IMG/VR virus record: IMGVR_UViG_3300022682_000033
Location: 1-64,000 of that record
DNA length: 64,000 nt
Reading direction: 5' to 3' (one strand)
Source of the DNA: a virus
The stretch's first letter is position 1, and each line of letters starts with the position of its first letter. This document shows, in pieces, positions 16,930 to 25,614 of the stretch. The position numbers were made by a program, and so were the translations under genes. The notes below the pieces were generated by a model. It made no database searches, was not told the DNA's origin, and worked only from the letters and a program-made list of their open reading frames with translations.

Positions 16930-17669
16930 TGCACACCTTACAGCTAATCGGAAGGCAAATAAAAGACCATTGGAAAGAGTTGCCTTCCGAACCACAAAAA
17001 GAAATATGCTGCGTTTCCGGTGATTATTGCGACTGCGTTCCGCGCAAAAAAACGTTTTCATCTGGCTTTACATCCCAAAAAAAATTGGCCGCGCCCGAAT
17101 CGCAATGGGTGTCAGTCGAAATATACCAGGCCATGAAATACAGGCCGTCACGGTCGTCTTGGGTTGTTTCGGAAAACGGTTTTCAAAAACTAACACGCAT
17201 TGAAGCACGTGAATATGTACTTCACAACCAATTGTCGCCGCCGTGGGCGGGATATATAACAACCAGCTATAAGAAGCACGGCGGATTGATCGCTCCCTTT
17301 AATTCGGGTGATAAGGCTGTATGGCTGTTTGAGACAATGATTGTTGATTGTTCTGATTCAGAAAAGATCAATCGTTGGTATAATATCATGGATGATGCTC
17401 TTAGGAATGGGATAGGGAGAACTATAATCGAAACGCTTGAAATATCACCGCTATACATACCGAAAATTGGAATTGACCGTTGGATTGCTTTTGAAAAGTG
17501 GGCGCGTCCAAAAATTAACGATCCGCTATATAAATTTTTGACCTATTTTATGAAGTCTCAGGAGGAATTGAAAGATGAAAAAAAAGAATCAGTTAATAAA
17601 GAAAGAAAAGAATATCAGAAAACTGAAAATGTTTTCGAAAAACAATTGCAAATGTTTCCCGATTCTTGA
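16929..17669 (+). CDS. csf1: Csf1, large (Cas8-like) subunit of type IV CRISPR-Cas
   Basis: The 246-residue protein has a Cys cluster (C27, C28, C34, C36) followed by VPRKKTFSSGFTSQKKLAAPESQW, the Csf1 pattern. Then come RLTRIEAREYVL-type text, PPWAGYITTSYKKHGGLIAPFNSG and a helical C-terminus. The second CxxC of typical Csf1 zinc sites, expected just after PESQW, is absent. The C-terminal ~40 residues are Lys/Glu-rich and overlap the HTH gene by 95 bases. In type IV complexes Csf1 sits at the 5' end of the guide next to Csf3. Confidence 0.83.
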   Translation: MHTLQLIGRQIKDHWKELPSEPQKEICCVSGDYCDCVPRKKTFSSGFTSQKKLAAPESQWVSVEIYQAMKYRPSRSSWVVSENGFQKLTRIEAREYVLHNQLSPPWAGYITTSYKKHGGLIAPFNSGDKAVWLFETMIVDCSDSEKINRWYNIMDDALRNGIGRTIIETLEISPLYIPKIGIDRWIAFEKWARPKINDPLYKFLTYFMKSQEELKDEKKESVNKERKEYQKTENVFEKQLQMFPDS

Positions 17670-17847
17670 AAGAATAATATGGTTTGATAGCGAGGTTGAA
17701 AAAGATAAATTCCCAAATGCGACTAAACTAGCTAAAAAATTTGAGATATCTGTTAGAACTGCACAAAGAGCAATAGAAACAATGAGAGATAGGCTTGAAA
17801 TAGATATCCAATATGATCCTCATAAAAAAGGATACTTCTATGGATAA
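17575..17847 (+). CDS. small HTH protein resembling the N-terminus of WYL regulators
   Basis: ATG 17575 follows AGGAGGAATTGAAAG inside the end of csf1; ATG 17626 is an alternative. The last 60 residues (FPNATKLAKKFEISVRTAQR, AIETMRDRLEIDIQYDPHKK then GYFYG) match the winged-HTH start of WYL-domain regulators. The WYL sensor domain itself is missing: the gene ends at the HTH. Likely a DNA-binding regulator of the module, or a truncated remnant. Its DNA is clearly more AT-rich than csf2 and the first csf3. Confidence 0.7.
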   Translation: MKKKNQLIKKEKNIRKLKMFSKNNCKCFPILERIIWFDSEVEKDKFPNATKLAKKFEISVRTAQRAIETMRDRLEIDIQYDPHKKGYFYG

Positions 17848-18463
17848 TCTAAAAATAATTTTTCATTTAGATGGTACTGGCGTTTTTTTGACAGGCATAC
17901 ATCATTTAGATGGTATTTTGGCATATCAATATTTCGCAAATAATGGCTGTGATCGTCTAACCAATGCAAATGATGTGCCTGAAGACGCTGATTTACCGTT
18001 AGAAAAATGGGAAATAGATGGCCATTGGGGTTGGAAGGCAAGCATGCTATTTCCAGGAGAAAAATTTAATAGTTCGATACAATATAGACGTAGGAGATTT
18101 AATATAAATCGAATCGAAATGTTAAATTGCTCTATTAGTACAATGGGATTCACGACTGGCAATAGAAATATGCCAATGGATTTAAAATTAGTTGATAAAA
18201 TTTATTCTTATGCAGTTGGTGATAAAAATAAATTATTAAATTTATTAAAAAATATAAAATATATAGGCAAGGATGCATCAAGAGGAAAGGGGCGCGTTAA
18301 TGATATTACGATCGAATATTTAGACAGAGATAAGTCTATGTATGATTCGGACGGGCATCCTGTCAGATATCTTCCAGATGAAAGCGGAAGTAGGTTTGGA
18401 AGGGTGAGACCGCCGTATTGGAATAACCATGATAGGTGCCATACAAAAATATTTATTCAATAA
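17840..18463 (+). CDS. csf3: Csf3, Cas5-family subunit (second, diverged copy)
   Basis: ATG 17840 overlaps the HTH gene stop and has AAAGGA upstream. Its 207 residues follow the first Csf3 in order: LKIIFHLDGTGVFLTGIHHL then DGIL, LPLEKWEIDGHWGWKASMLF, KYIGKDASRGKGRVND, and GSRFGRVRPPYWN at the end. The DNA is much more AT-rich than the first copy. That suggests separate origin, or relaxed evolution after duplication. Two Cas5-type proteins in one type IV operon is unusual and may mean two complex forms. Confidence 0.82.
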   Translation: MDNLKIIFHLDGTGVFLTGIHHLDGILAYQYFANNGCDRLTNANDVPEDADLPLEKWEIDGHWGWKASMLFPGEKFNSSIQYRRRRFNINRIEMLNCSISTMGFTTGNRNMPMDLKLVDKIYSYAVGDKNKLLNLLKNIKYIGKDASRGKGRVNDITIEYLDRDKSMYDSDGHPVRYLPDESGSRFGRVRPPYWNNHDRCHTKIFIQ

Positions 18464-18480
18464 ATAGGATAAGATAAAAA

Positions 18481-21400
18481 ATGGCTGAAGCAGCATTAGG
18501 AACAAAATTCACAACTAAGGGCGCTAACGATGTTATCAATGCCCTTGACACGATTAAGAACTCAATGGCCGCATTGGATAGGATAAATGCGTCTTTTGTT
18601 AAAAATGCTGCTGCTGTCAACAAACAATTTGAGAATTTTAATAAGACCGCCAAAAGCGCCGCACAAAACATAAATACTTTTGTAAAAAGCGCTGACATAG
18701 CCTCAAAATCTACAAAGTCAGCTTCCGAAAATATCAAGAATGCCGGTGATAACGTAAAAAGAACCGGAAGCGAGTTTGACAAAACTTCAAAAAAGGTTGG
18801 CGGATTCTCAAAAGTTATTGAAACTCTAAACAATAATTTCGCGAGAATAAGCCAGGCCGGTAATGATGTCGCTAACATCGGGCAAAAGATGATCGGTGTT
18901 TTGTCATTTCCAGTAAAAGAGGCCGCTGATTTTCAGAACAAGATGCAAGCGGTTAAGGCTGTCATGGCCGATGTGAGTGAAGAAGGCTTTAAGGCCATGT
19001 CAGATGAGGCTAAGCGGATGGGGGCCACAACCGCCGCCACGGCTTCACAGGCAGCCGAGGCACTTCAATTCCTTGCTATGGCTGGTCTTGATGCAAGGGA
19101 AGCGACAGAGGCACTCTCAGGCACTTTGGCGCTTGCTCAGGCTGGTAACTTGTCAATGGCTAAGGCCGCTGATATTAGCACCAATGTTTTGGCCGGTTTG
19201 GGTCTTGAGGTGGAAGAACTTGGCCGCGTTGTGGATGTCATGGCGACCGCCGCCAACAAATCGAATCAAAGCGTTTCTGAACTTGGACAAGCAATGAGAA
19301 TCGCAGGCCCAGCCGCAAAAGGCACAAACACCGAAATGGAGGACATGGTCGCTTTTTTGGGCGGGCTTGCAAATGCCGGTATAAAGGGATCGAATGCCGG
19401 TCATGCTGTCAAACGGATGCTTATATCGCTGTTAAGCCCGACCGGACGCGCCGCCGATAAATTGGAAGAATTGAACATCTCAACGGAAGATTCGGAAGGC
19501 AATTTCAGGGGACTAATACCGATCCTAAAAGACCTTCAAGGCAGGCAAGTTGACCTCGCCGATGCAACCGAAATATTTGGGAAATATACATCAACTGCGG
19601 CCATTGCAGCGGCCGGAGCGACAAATGACATTGAAGGATTGCAAGGTGCTTTTGAACAAGCGTCCGGAGCCGCAAAGAAGATGGCGAAAACTCGGTTGGA
19701 TAGTTTTTTGGGTTCTTTGACGCTACTCAAATCAGCGGTTTCTGGACTATTAATTTCAGCGGGGGAGCCATTGCTTGGAATCCTTGCGAAAATAGCAGGG
19801 GCCGCAACAAAGCTGATAGGAATAATTCAATCTGTTGGGAAATTTCTTGGCCCTGTTACTCCGATATTGTTGGCGATTGTAGGAGTTCTCGGAAGCCTTT
19901 TAGTTGTCATGGGGTCAACGGCTGTGGCATTGGCAGGGATGATAGCTGCATTCACAACGCTTTCAGGTATTTTGCAAGGCCAGGTTGCAACAAGCCTTTT
20001 CGGATATGTTCGTAACCTTGCGGTCGTTAATGCTGGAATGACAGTTACCACTACGGTTGTTGGAAAATTGAAATTAGCGTTCACAACATTGCTTCCGGTT
20101 TTGGCAGCGGTTGGAGCGGCTTGGGGAATTTCGAAAATATATGAGGCGATCAAAGCCTATTATTCAATGCGGGACGCTCAAAAGGCGGCCAAAGAATCAA
20201 TTCAAAATCTCGTAACAAACAGTCAAAATCTGATTGATAAATATTCAGAATTTGGTGCAATGGATTTTTCCGGCAAAACCGTAAACCAATTGGTTCAAAT
20301 GCAAACTGAATTAAAAAAAGCCCGTGTCTATTGGATTGCAATGAAAAACGTTGCCGAAACCAAAAAAGATTCGGAGGCTATTGCCGATGCAACCGCTAAA
20401 TTGAAAGAGCTTGATGGGATGCTTGTTCAGGTTTCTCAACAATCGGCGCTTGAAAAGCCACGAGAGGCAATTAAGGCAACCAAAGATGAGATGCAGAAAT
20501 TCAAGGAGGCCGCTCAGGATGCGTATGATAAGGCAATTGAATCAGCAAAAAAATATACAGACAAGGCGTTAGAATTTACGGAAAAAATAAGGCAAGCGAA
20601 TCTTACCACAGAACAAAAGGTCGCTGAATTTAGGCGTCAAGGATTAACTGATGAAGAGAAAAGGGCTTCTCGTCAAAAAGAACTCGAAGAAACACTTGCT
20701 AAACTGAAAGAAGCATCCGCCAATAAAGACTATGAAACAGCCGAGAGATTGGCTAAACACGCGGAGTCGCTGCAAGTCGCCAACATGCAAGGCCAAGATA
20801 AGGTCACTGAAAATCAAATTCAGGGTTATGAACAAATCAGGCAGGCGTATAATGATTATGTGTTAGAGCCTCAAAAACAAGCAAACGTTGAACTCGCTAA
20901 AGGCGCTTCCGAAGCGGCAAAAACGATTCAGGAACAACTAAATGCAATAGGTGATAATCTCACAGCAAATGTAAGAATTGAGCTTTCAAACCTTCAGGAA
21001 ATGGAAGAAACGTTAGATGCTCAATTCGCAAAAATAGAACCTGAAATTGATCTAAAAAAACCAGCATTGACCGCTCTTGATGAGGCTTTGAAAGCGATTG
21101 AAAATACCGATAAAAAGGTTGACGTTCCAGTGGATGCGGACGATGCCGAAGCAAAGAGAAAAATATCCGAACTTACGAAAACCGAAACGAAAATTATAAA
21201 AGTTGTCACTCAAGAGGCAAAATCGGGGGGCGGTGTCGCAGGTGATTCAGGCCCGTTGAAATTATCGCGTGGGTTTAAGCTTCCTGGATATTCTCGAAAA
21301 GACACAGTACCAGCATTATTGACGCTTGGTGAGAGGGTCACAAACGCATTATCAACGCGAGTAATAGACGGTTTTATGCCCGGTCTTATGGATTCAATCA

Positions 21401-21717
21401 ATCGCCTAAGAACGCGCCAAGACGCTGTCAATTTGTTCTCAAAATTTATGCCGACAATAAAGGCTTCTCAAGGTGCTTTTATCGCTGCAAGGCGTCAACC
21501 GGTTATGAGACCGGTTCTAAAACTTGCCGATGGTGCGAAGGTTGGCGGCGGATCGACAACGATAAATAATAATGGTCTTAACCTTGATGACATCAAAGAC
21601 TTAGGCCGGATTATGGTAGTAACGCCTAAAGAGAAAGGTTCAATATTTGGGAATGAGTCAATCCTAAAACAACTGACTCGTGAAATGCAAAGACAGAAAA
21701 TGGCGGGTGCTTTCTAA
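18481..21717 (+). CDS. tail tape measure protein
   Basis: The 1078-residue product has the PhageMin_Tail/TP901 core at about 150-420 (FQNKMQAVKAVMADVSEEGF, ALQFLAMAGLDAREATEALS, ANAGIKGSNAGHAVKRML). Hydrophobic segments follow at ~455-560. A long helical, Lys/Glu-rich coiled region spans ~640-860, then a Gly-rich C-terminus. At about 1.5 angstrom per residue it would set a tail near 160 nm (family rule, inference). It starts 18 bases after the second csf3, with no terminator between. Confidence 0.9.
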   Translation: MAEAALGTKFTTKGANDVINALDTIKNSMAALDRINASFVKNAAAVNKQFENFNKTAKSAAQNINTFVKSADIASKSTKSASENIKNAGDNVKRTGSEFDKTSKKVGGFSKVIETLNNNFARISQAGNDVANIGQKMIGVLSFPVKEAADFQNKMQAVKAVMADVSEEGFKAMSDEAKRMGATTAATASQAAEALQFLAMAGLDAREATEALSGTLALAQAGNLSMAKAADISTNVLAGLGLEVEELGRVVDVMATAANKSNQSVSELGQAMRIAGPAAKGTNTEMEDMVAFLGGLANAGIKGSNAGHAVKRMLISLLSPTGRAADKLEELNISTEDSEGNFRGLIPILKDLQGRQVDLADATEIFGKYTSTAAIAAAGATNDIEGLQGAFEQASGAAKKMAKTRLDSFLGSLTLLKSAVSGLLISAGEPLLGILAKIAGAATKLIGIIQSVGKFLGPVTPILLAIVGVLGSLLVVMGSTAVALAGMIAAFTTLSGILQGQVATSLFGYVRNLAVVNAGMTVTTTVVGKLKLAFTTLLPVLAAVGAAWGISKIYEAIKAYYSMRDAQKAAKESIQNLVTNSQNLIDKYSEFGAMDFSGKTVNQLVQMQTELKKARVYWIAMKNVAETKKDSEAIADATAKLKELDGMLVQVSQQSALEKPREAIKATKDEMQKFKEAAQDAYDKAIESAKKYTDKALEFTEKIRQANLTTEQKVAEFRRQGLTDEEKRASRQKELEETLAKLKEASANKDYETAERLAKHAESLQVANMQGQDKVTENQIQGYEQIRQAYNDYVLEPQKQANVELAKGASEAAKTIQEQLNAIGDNLTANVRIELSNLQEMEETLDAQFAKIEPEIDLKKPALTALDEALKAIENTDKKVDVPVDADDAEAKRKISELTKTETKIIKVVTQEAKSGGGVAGDSGPLKLSRGFKLPGYSRKDTVPALLTLGERVTNALSTRVIDGFMPGLMDSINRLRTRQDAVNLFSKFMPTIKASQGAFIAARRQPVMRPVLKLADGAKVGGGSTTINNNGLNLDDIKDLGRIMVVTPKEKGSIFGNESILKQLTREMQRQKMAGAF

Positions 21718-22106
21718 TGATATACTCAATGTGGATAGACGACACAGTTGAATTGCCGGACTTATGGTTTCAAGATGAACTCTCATATTCTGGTGTTCAT
21801 AATGTGTCAAAACGCGCTCTGAACAGGCAAAATCATATTTATGAGCAGGCCGAACCGGATCAACCGATAAACATAGTCGGAAGCGAACGGAGAGGCGTTT
21901 TAACGCGGTCTCAGATTGAGAGCATCAAAGCCTTGTCTGTGGCTCCGTTGGCGCAATATACGCTTTCTTACAACGGCACGGAGCGTAATTTTCGATTCCG
22001 AAATGAAGACCCGCCATCTGTTTATGCGGATAGAATTGAAACGAGAACTTTCCCAAACGATGAAGATCATTTCAACAATGTGATTATAAAAATAGTGTTC
22101 ATATAA
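21717..22106 (+). CDS. putative distal tail / baseplate protein (129 aa)
   Basis: ATG overlaps the tape measure stop (TAATGA). The compact beta-type protein (PDLWFQDELSYSGVHNVSKR, TLSYNGTERNFRFRN) lies directly after the tape measure, the normal slot of Dit-like or minor tail proteins. No signature is strong enough for a firmer name. Confidence 0.5.
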   Translation: MIYSMWIDDTVELPDLWFQDELSYSGVHNVSKRALNRQNHIYEQAEPDQPINIVGSERRGVLTRSQIESIKALSVAPLAQYTLSYNGTERNFRFRNEDPPSVYADRIETRTFPNDEDHFNNVIIKIVFI

Positions 22107-22149
22107 ATTCCCGCATTGAGCTTTGCTCTTTTCTCTCAATGTAGGGTCC

Positions 22150-22206
22150 AGGGGCGCGGCTGGTCACCGTTAAAGGCCGGCGCCACCTCCACGCCGGCCG
22201 GCCCCT
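22150..22206 (+). repeat. GC-rich nested hairpin in tail operon gap
   Basis: The 128-base gap 22107-22234 holds GGCCGGCG (22175-22182) pairing perfectly with CGCCGGCC (22192-22199). This is enclosed by AGGGGC (22150-22155) and GCCCCT (22201-22206). It lacks a T tract, and its GC content is far above the neighbourhood. It may be a processing site or a small inserted palindromic element. Confidence 0.5.
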
Positions 22207-22234
22207 AAACCAATTTTGAAAGGTAAAAAATATT

Positions 22235-23668
22235 ATGCCAACGGTTGCGGAGAGCGTAAAATATCACGCTGAAAGAATTTCAGATACTTCTTCCAATGGC
22301 GGGAGAAGGGGAACGAAAAAGATAATTGACAATTCAGAGCAGGCCCTTTTTCCTTATCCGACTCGTGGAGAAATGGTTGACGGGATTGCTGATAAAATAC
22401 GATTCATGTTCATGAAAAATGAGAATGCATCGAATGTTAGCATGTTCAATGTCATGGGCTTTCAGGAAATGCCTTCAAATGGTGATGACAAATATCTTTA
22501 TGCGGATGCGGATTGGCGTGAAACAAATGCGGATGTTGTCGAAGCCGATACCGCTTGGTGCGGATGCGGAAAGTTGAATTCGGCATTAACCGGAAGCGGG
22601 TCTGAGGTTCAAGTTGAACTTTTGATGGAAAGCAACGAGCCGAGTTTCATCAATGGCAACGAGCTTCACATTGCCGATTATTTTTTCACTTCTCAAACGA
22701 TTGGTTCCGGTGTTACGGTTGGTGATTCTGTTGAATTGTCAGGCGGAACCTGGGGGAAAATCGCATTAGATGAGTCAATTATCTATCTCAAGGGCCGCTA
22801 TATGGGTGACAATATCGTTATGTCATACCAGAGCGGTACGAATACCGAAGCGTTCGTTACAATCGCCGAGAATTTATATGAGGATGAAGATATTGGCGAT
22901 GGCGATGGCTCTGACACTTCCCCTACGCTGTCTGCCCTGGCGAACGCTACGAACGGGATTGTTGGGAATATACCAGATATGCGCCCGGTCGTTACGGTGA
23001 CGGTAAGTGGCTCTCCTCAAACTGTTACGATTGGCGCGGATGGTACATGCACAGGATATTGTTCAGCCGGTCAACTAAATATGGCAGATGGCACGTGGAC
23101 TACCCCAATAACGTTCACAGCCGCGCCTGACAATGCCACCAATATAACGATCACGTACAGAGAAAAACCTTACTCGTACAGCGGAAACGTGGCCACCGTC
23201 GATCTTGATGACCCGATCCCGAACGCTTATGGGACATCAAACACCTATGCCGCCTGTTGTTTACAAAAAGACAACACCACGCCAGCGATTGAAAGTTGGG
23301 TTGAGACAAGTACTTCCGGCACATTCGATGAGTCCGGCAACCCGGTTCAATTGGATTGCTTGGGAACATTTGACGATGACATAACAATCACTTTTACCAG
23401 CGCGACCGCTTTTACGGTTTCCGGTTTGAACGCCGGTAACATGGGAAGCGGCACGACAAGCGCTGACTTTACTTATGTTGATCCTGAAACCGGAGCGGAT
23501 GCACTCGTAATACCGAGCGCAGGATGGGGAGGAACTTGGGCCACAAACGAAACGATAAATTTTACGATGCGGCCGGCTGAGTTTCATGTAAAAGTCAAAC
23601 AAGACTTGCCAAGCGCGGCCACGGCGGTTTCTGAAAATCAATTCGATTTAACGTGGATGTGGACATAA
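22235..23668 (+). CDS. tail/baseplate structural protein (477 aa)
   Basis: ATG 22235 follows GAAAGG. The sequence is beta-rich and Thr/Ser/Gly-rich, with Cys-containing patches (WCGCGKLN, TCTGYCSAG, AACCLQK). Repeated phrases (GTWGKIALDES, GTWTTPITFTAAPDNA, GTWATNETINFTM) suggest tandem beta-sandwich units. It lies between Dit-like and hub genes. The exact role is unknown. Confidence 0.5.
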   Translation: MPTVAESVKYHAERISDTSSNGGRRGTKKIIDNSEQALFPYPTRGEMVDGIADKIRFMFMKNENASNVSMFNVMGFQEMPSNGDDKYLYADADWRETNADVVEADTAWCGCGKLNSALTGSGSEVQVELLMESNEPSFINGNELHIADYFFTSQTIGSGVTVGDSVELSGGTWGKIALDESIIYLKGRYMGDNIVMSYQSGTNTEAFVTIAENLYEDEDIGDGDGSDTSPTLSALANATNGIVGNIPDMRPVVTVTVSGSPQTVTIGADGTCTGYCSAGQLNMADGTWTTPITFTAAPDNATNITITYREKPYSYSGNVATVDLDDPIPNAYGTSNTYAACCLQKDNTTPAIESWVETSTSGTFDESGNPVQLDCLGTFDDDITITFTSATAFTVSGLNAGNMGSGTTSADFTYVDPETGADALVIPSAGWGGTWATNETINFTMRPAEFHVKVKQDLPSAATAVSENQFDLTWMWT

Positions 23669-23669
23669 T

Positions 23670-25373
23670 TTGCCTGTTTCGAGAAACATATATCCGACAT
23701 CGGCGGGGGTGTTCTCAGAGAATATCTATCCGCAAGGATTCGGTGTTTATGATGCAAACATATACCCGACCAAAACATCGACTATGGCAAGTGTATCCGT
23801 ATACAAAACGGCCTTTCCACGTTATGATGTCAATGTGTATGAGGTAAAACTTTCTCTTGGCGTCAAGTCTGTTAATATCTATCCGTATGCATATAGCACG
23901 ACGGCATTGAAATCGGTCAATATATATCCTTGGCCGATACAAAATCCGATGATGCGATCTGTAAATGTCTATCCATACCAAATAGGCAGACTGTCGGACG
24001 TTCTCCACAATGACACCTATGAGATTTATTTGGATGAAAAAAACATCAAAGGTTACGTCGAATATTTTGAAATAGAATACTCGCAAGAGGCCGCCCACAA
24101 CACAATATCAATAAGCGGCATCAACCCTGATCTCTATTATTACATAAGCAAAACCGGGAAAAGCAGTGATGCAAGAATTAAAGTTGTTACAAATACAATT
24201 ACGGAATGGTTTCTTTTGATAGATTGTGATGGCACGCCGTTCGCTTTCGACATTTTCGGGATATCTGTTAGCGGTCAATATGGAAGTGGTTTTTCTTATG
24301 TGGATGCTGAATATGATCCAAGCATGGTTTCGGATATGGCCGGTCAATTCATTTCCGGCATAACCTGGGATGCGGTCGATTGGATGCTATCCGATGCATA
24401 TAGCCACACAGGAGACGCTGTAAGCGCCGTCAAGAGACTCGCTGATTCAATTGGGGCAGTTATGGAGTGCGATCAAGACGGGGCCATTACAGTGCGTCCT
24501 GCTTATCCTATCAGGCCGTTTGAAATGCAGACAGCAAATTACGTTGCAATATTCGATAGAGGATCAATTTTTTCAATCTCAAGCAAAATAGACCATGGTG
24601 ATAAGTACAATTCTGTTGAAGTGCTTGGGCCGACTTCTAACGTTGATGTTGATTTCAACATTGAAGTTGAATCCGATCCGTCGCCGGTTATTGGCGGTGA
24701 TGCGATTGTTAGGGCATATTACCCACAACCGAATGAACCGGAGTCGATTACGTTAAGCGTAACAGCCGGGAAAATAGAGCGTCGAGGCGTTACGGAATTG
24801 ACAATTGAAGATGAGCAAGTTGTTTTTGACTCAGGATATGGAACTGCTCAAAAGCCGGTTGTCTCGATATCAGATGTAAAATGGCTTGGGAATGATGGTG
24901 GCAATGTCACCTTTTTCCCGTATCGTAATTATCTCAGAAATAGCAATGAAATAACCGGCATTGCTAAGATAACCTATAAAACAAAATATCACTCATACCG
25001 GTGCTTTGGTGCGAATGTTTCGCAGTTGATAGGTGAAATGTTGATACCGATACAGGGAGGGGATGACCTTATGGTATCAATCGGAGATGGGTCAAACGTC
25101 AACCCGGATTCTATTTCGGATGATCTTCTAACCGCTGAAATAGCAAAACTCGCAAGGGGGAAAGCTGAAATTGATTCCAATTATTATGACCGCGAAACCG
25201 TATCAATGGAAGCCGTTTACAATGAAGATGTATTCCCAGGGCGGCTAATATTAATTGATGATGTTGATGATGATATCCAAGGTGTATTCCACATAATGCG
25301 AGTCAAGAAAAAATATGACGGCCCTGCAATTTTTATAGACATCGAAGCCCAAAAATGCATAATTGAAACATGA
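23670..25373 (+). CDS. tail hub-type protein with N-terminal NIYP repeats (567 aa)
   Basis: TTG 23670 is the start that gives a continuous protein after the preceding stop. Residues 5-110 contain at least six copies of an (S/N)(V/I)N(I/V)YP motif (NIYPTSAG, NIYPQGFG, NIYPTKTS, VNIYPYAY, VNIYPWPI, VNVYPYQI) at roughly 12-20-residue spacing. The rest resembles central tail hub proteins: YVEYFEIEYSQEAAHNTISI, then LADSIGAVMECDQDGAITVR, and a late VFHIMRVKKKYDGPAIFIDI. It ends four bases into the next gene. Confidence 0.6.
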   Translation: MPVSRNIYPTSAGVFSENIYPQGFGVYDANIYPTKTSTMASVSVYKTAFPRYDVNVYEVKLSLGVKSVNIYPYAYSTTALKSVNIYPWPIQNPMMRSVNVYPYQIGRLSDVLHNDTYEIYLDEKNIKGYVEYFEIEYSQEAAHNTISISGINPDLYYYISKTGKSSDARIKVVTNTITEWFLLIDCDGTPFAFDIFGISVSGQYGSGFSYVDAEYDPSMVSDMAGQFISGITWDAVDWMLSDAYSHTGDAVSAVKRLADSIGAVMECDQDGAITVRPAYPIRPFEMQTANYVAIFDRGSIFSISSKIDHGDKYNSVEVLGPTSNVDVDFNIEVESDPSPVIGGDAIVRAYYPQPNEPESITLSVTAGKIERRGVTELTIEDEQVVFDSGYGTAQKPVVSISDVKWLGNDGGNVTFFPYRNYLRNSNEITGIAKITYKTKYHSYRCFGANVSQLIGEMLIPIQGGDDLMVSIGDGSNVNPDSISDDLLTAEIAKLARGKAEIDSNYYDRETVSMEAVYNEDVFPGRLILIDDVDDDIQGVFHIMRVKKKYDGPAIFIDIEAQKCIIET

Positions 25374-25612
25374 TAAATCCATTTCAAGACAAAGATAAAA
25401 AAGTAGCTCAAGCAAGAGTTGTTGGCAAAACGAATACGGGCGAAATAATCGTTTCGGGTTCTGGCGGAAGGACGCAACGAATACCGAACAGCACGGGCGC
25501 AAGTATAAGAATAGGCGCCAACGTTGTGGTTGTGAAAGACAAAAACAACCGTTCCGTATTAGGGTTTCATGGCTATCGCAACGCGCCTAAGCAGGTAAGG
25601 ATTTCAGGCTAA
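25370..25612 (+). CDS. small OB-fold-like baseplate protein (80 aa)
   Basis: ATGA overlap with the hub gene. The sequence (VAQARVVGKTNTGEIIVSGS, GASIRIGANVVVVKDKNNRS) reads like a short beta-barrel/OB domain, as found in hub-associated spike or adaptor proteins. Assignment is by pattern and position. Confidence 0.5.
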   Translation: MINPFQDKDKKVAQARVVGKTNTGEIIVSGSGGRTQRIPNSTGASIRIGANVVVVKDKNNRSVLGFHGYRNAPKQVRISG

Positions 25613-25614
25613 AA

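Noticed and set aside
12348-18480. CRISPR array accompanying the csf genes
   Set aside because: No regularly spaced direct repeats with unique spacers are visible here or elsewhere in the window; IV-B systems usually lack an array.
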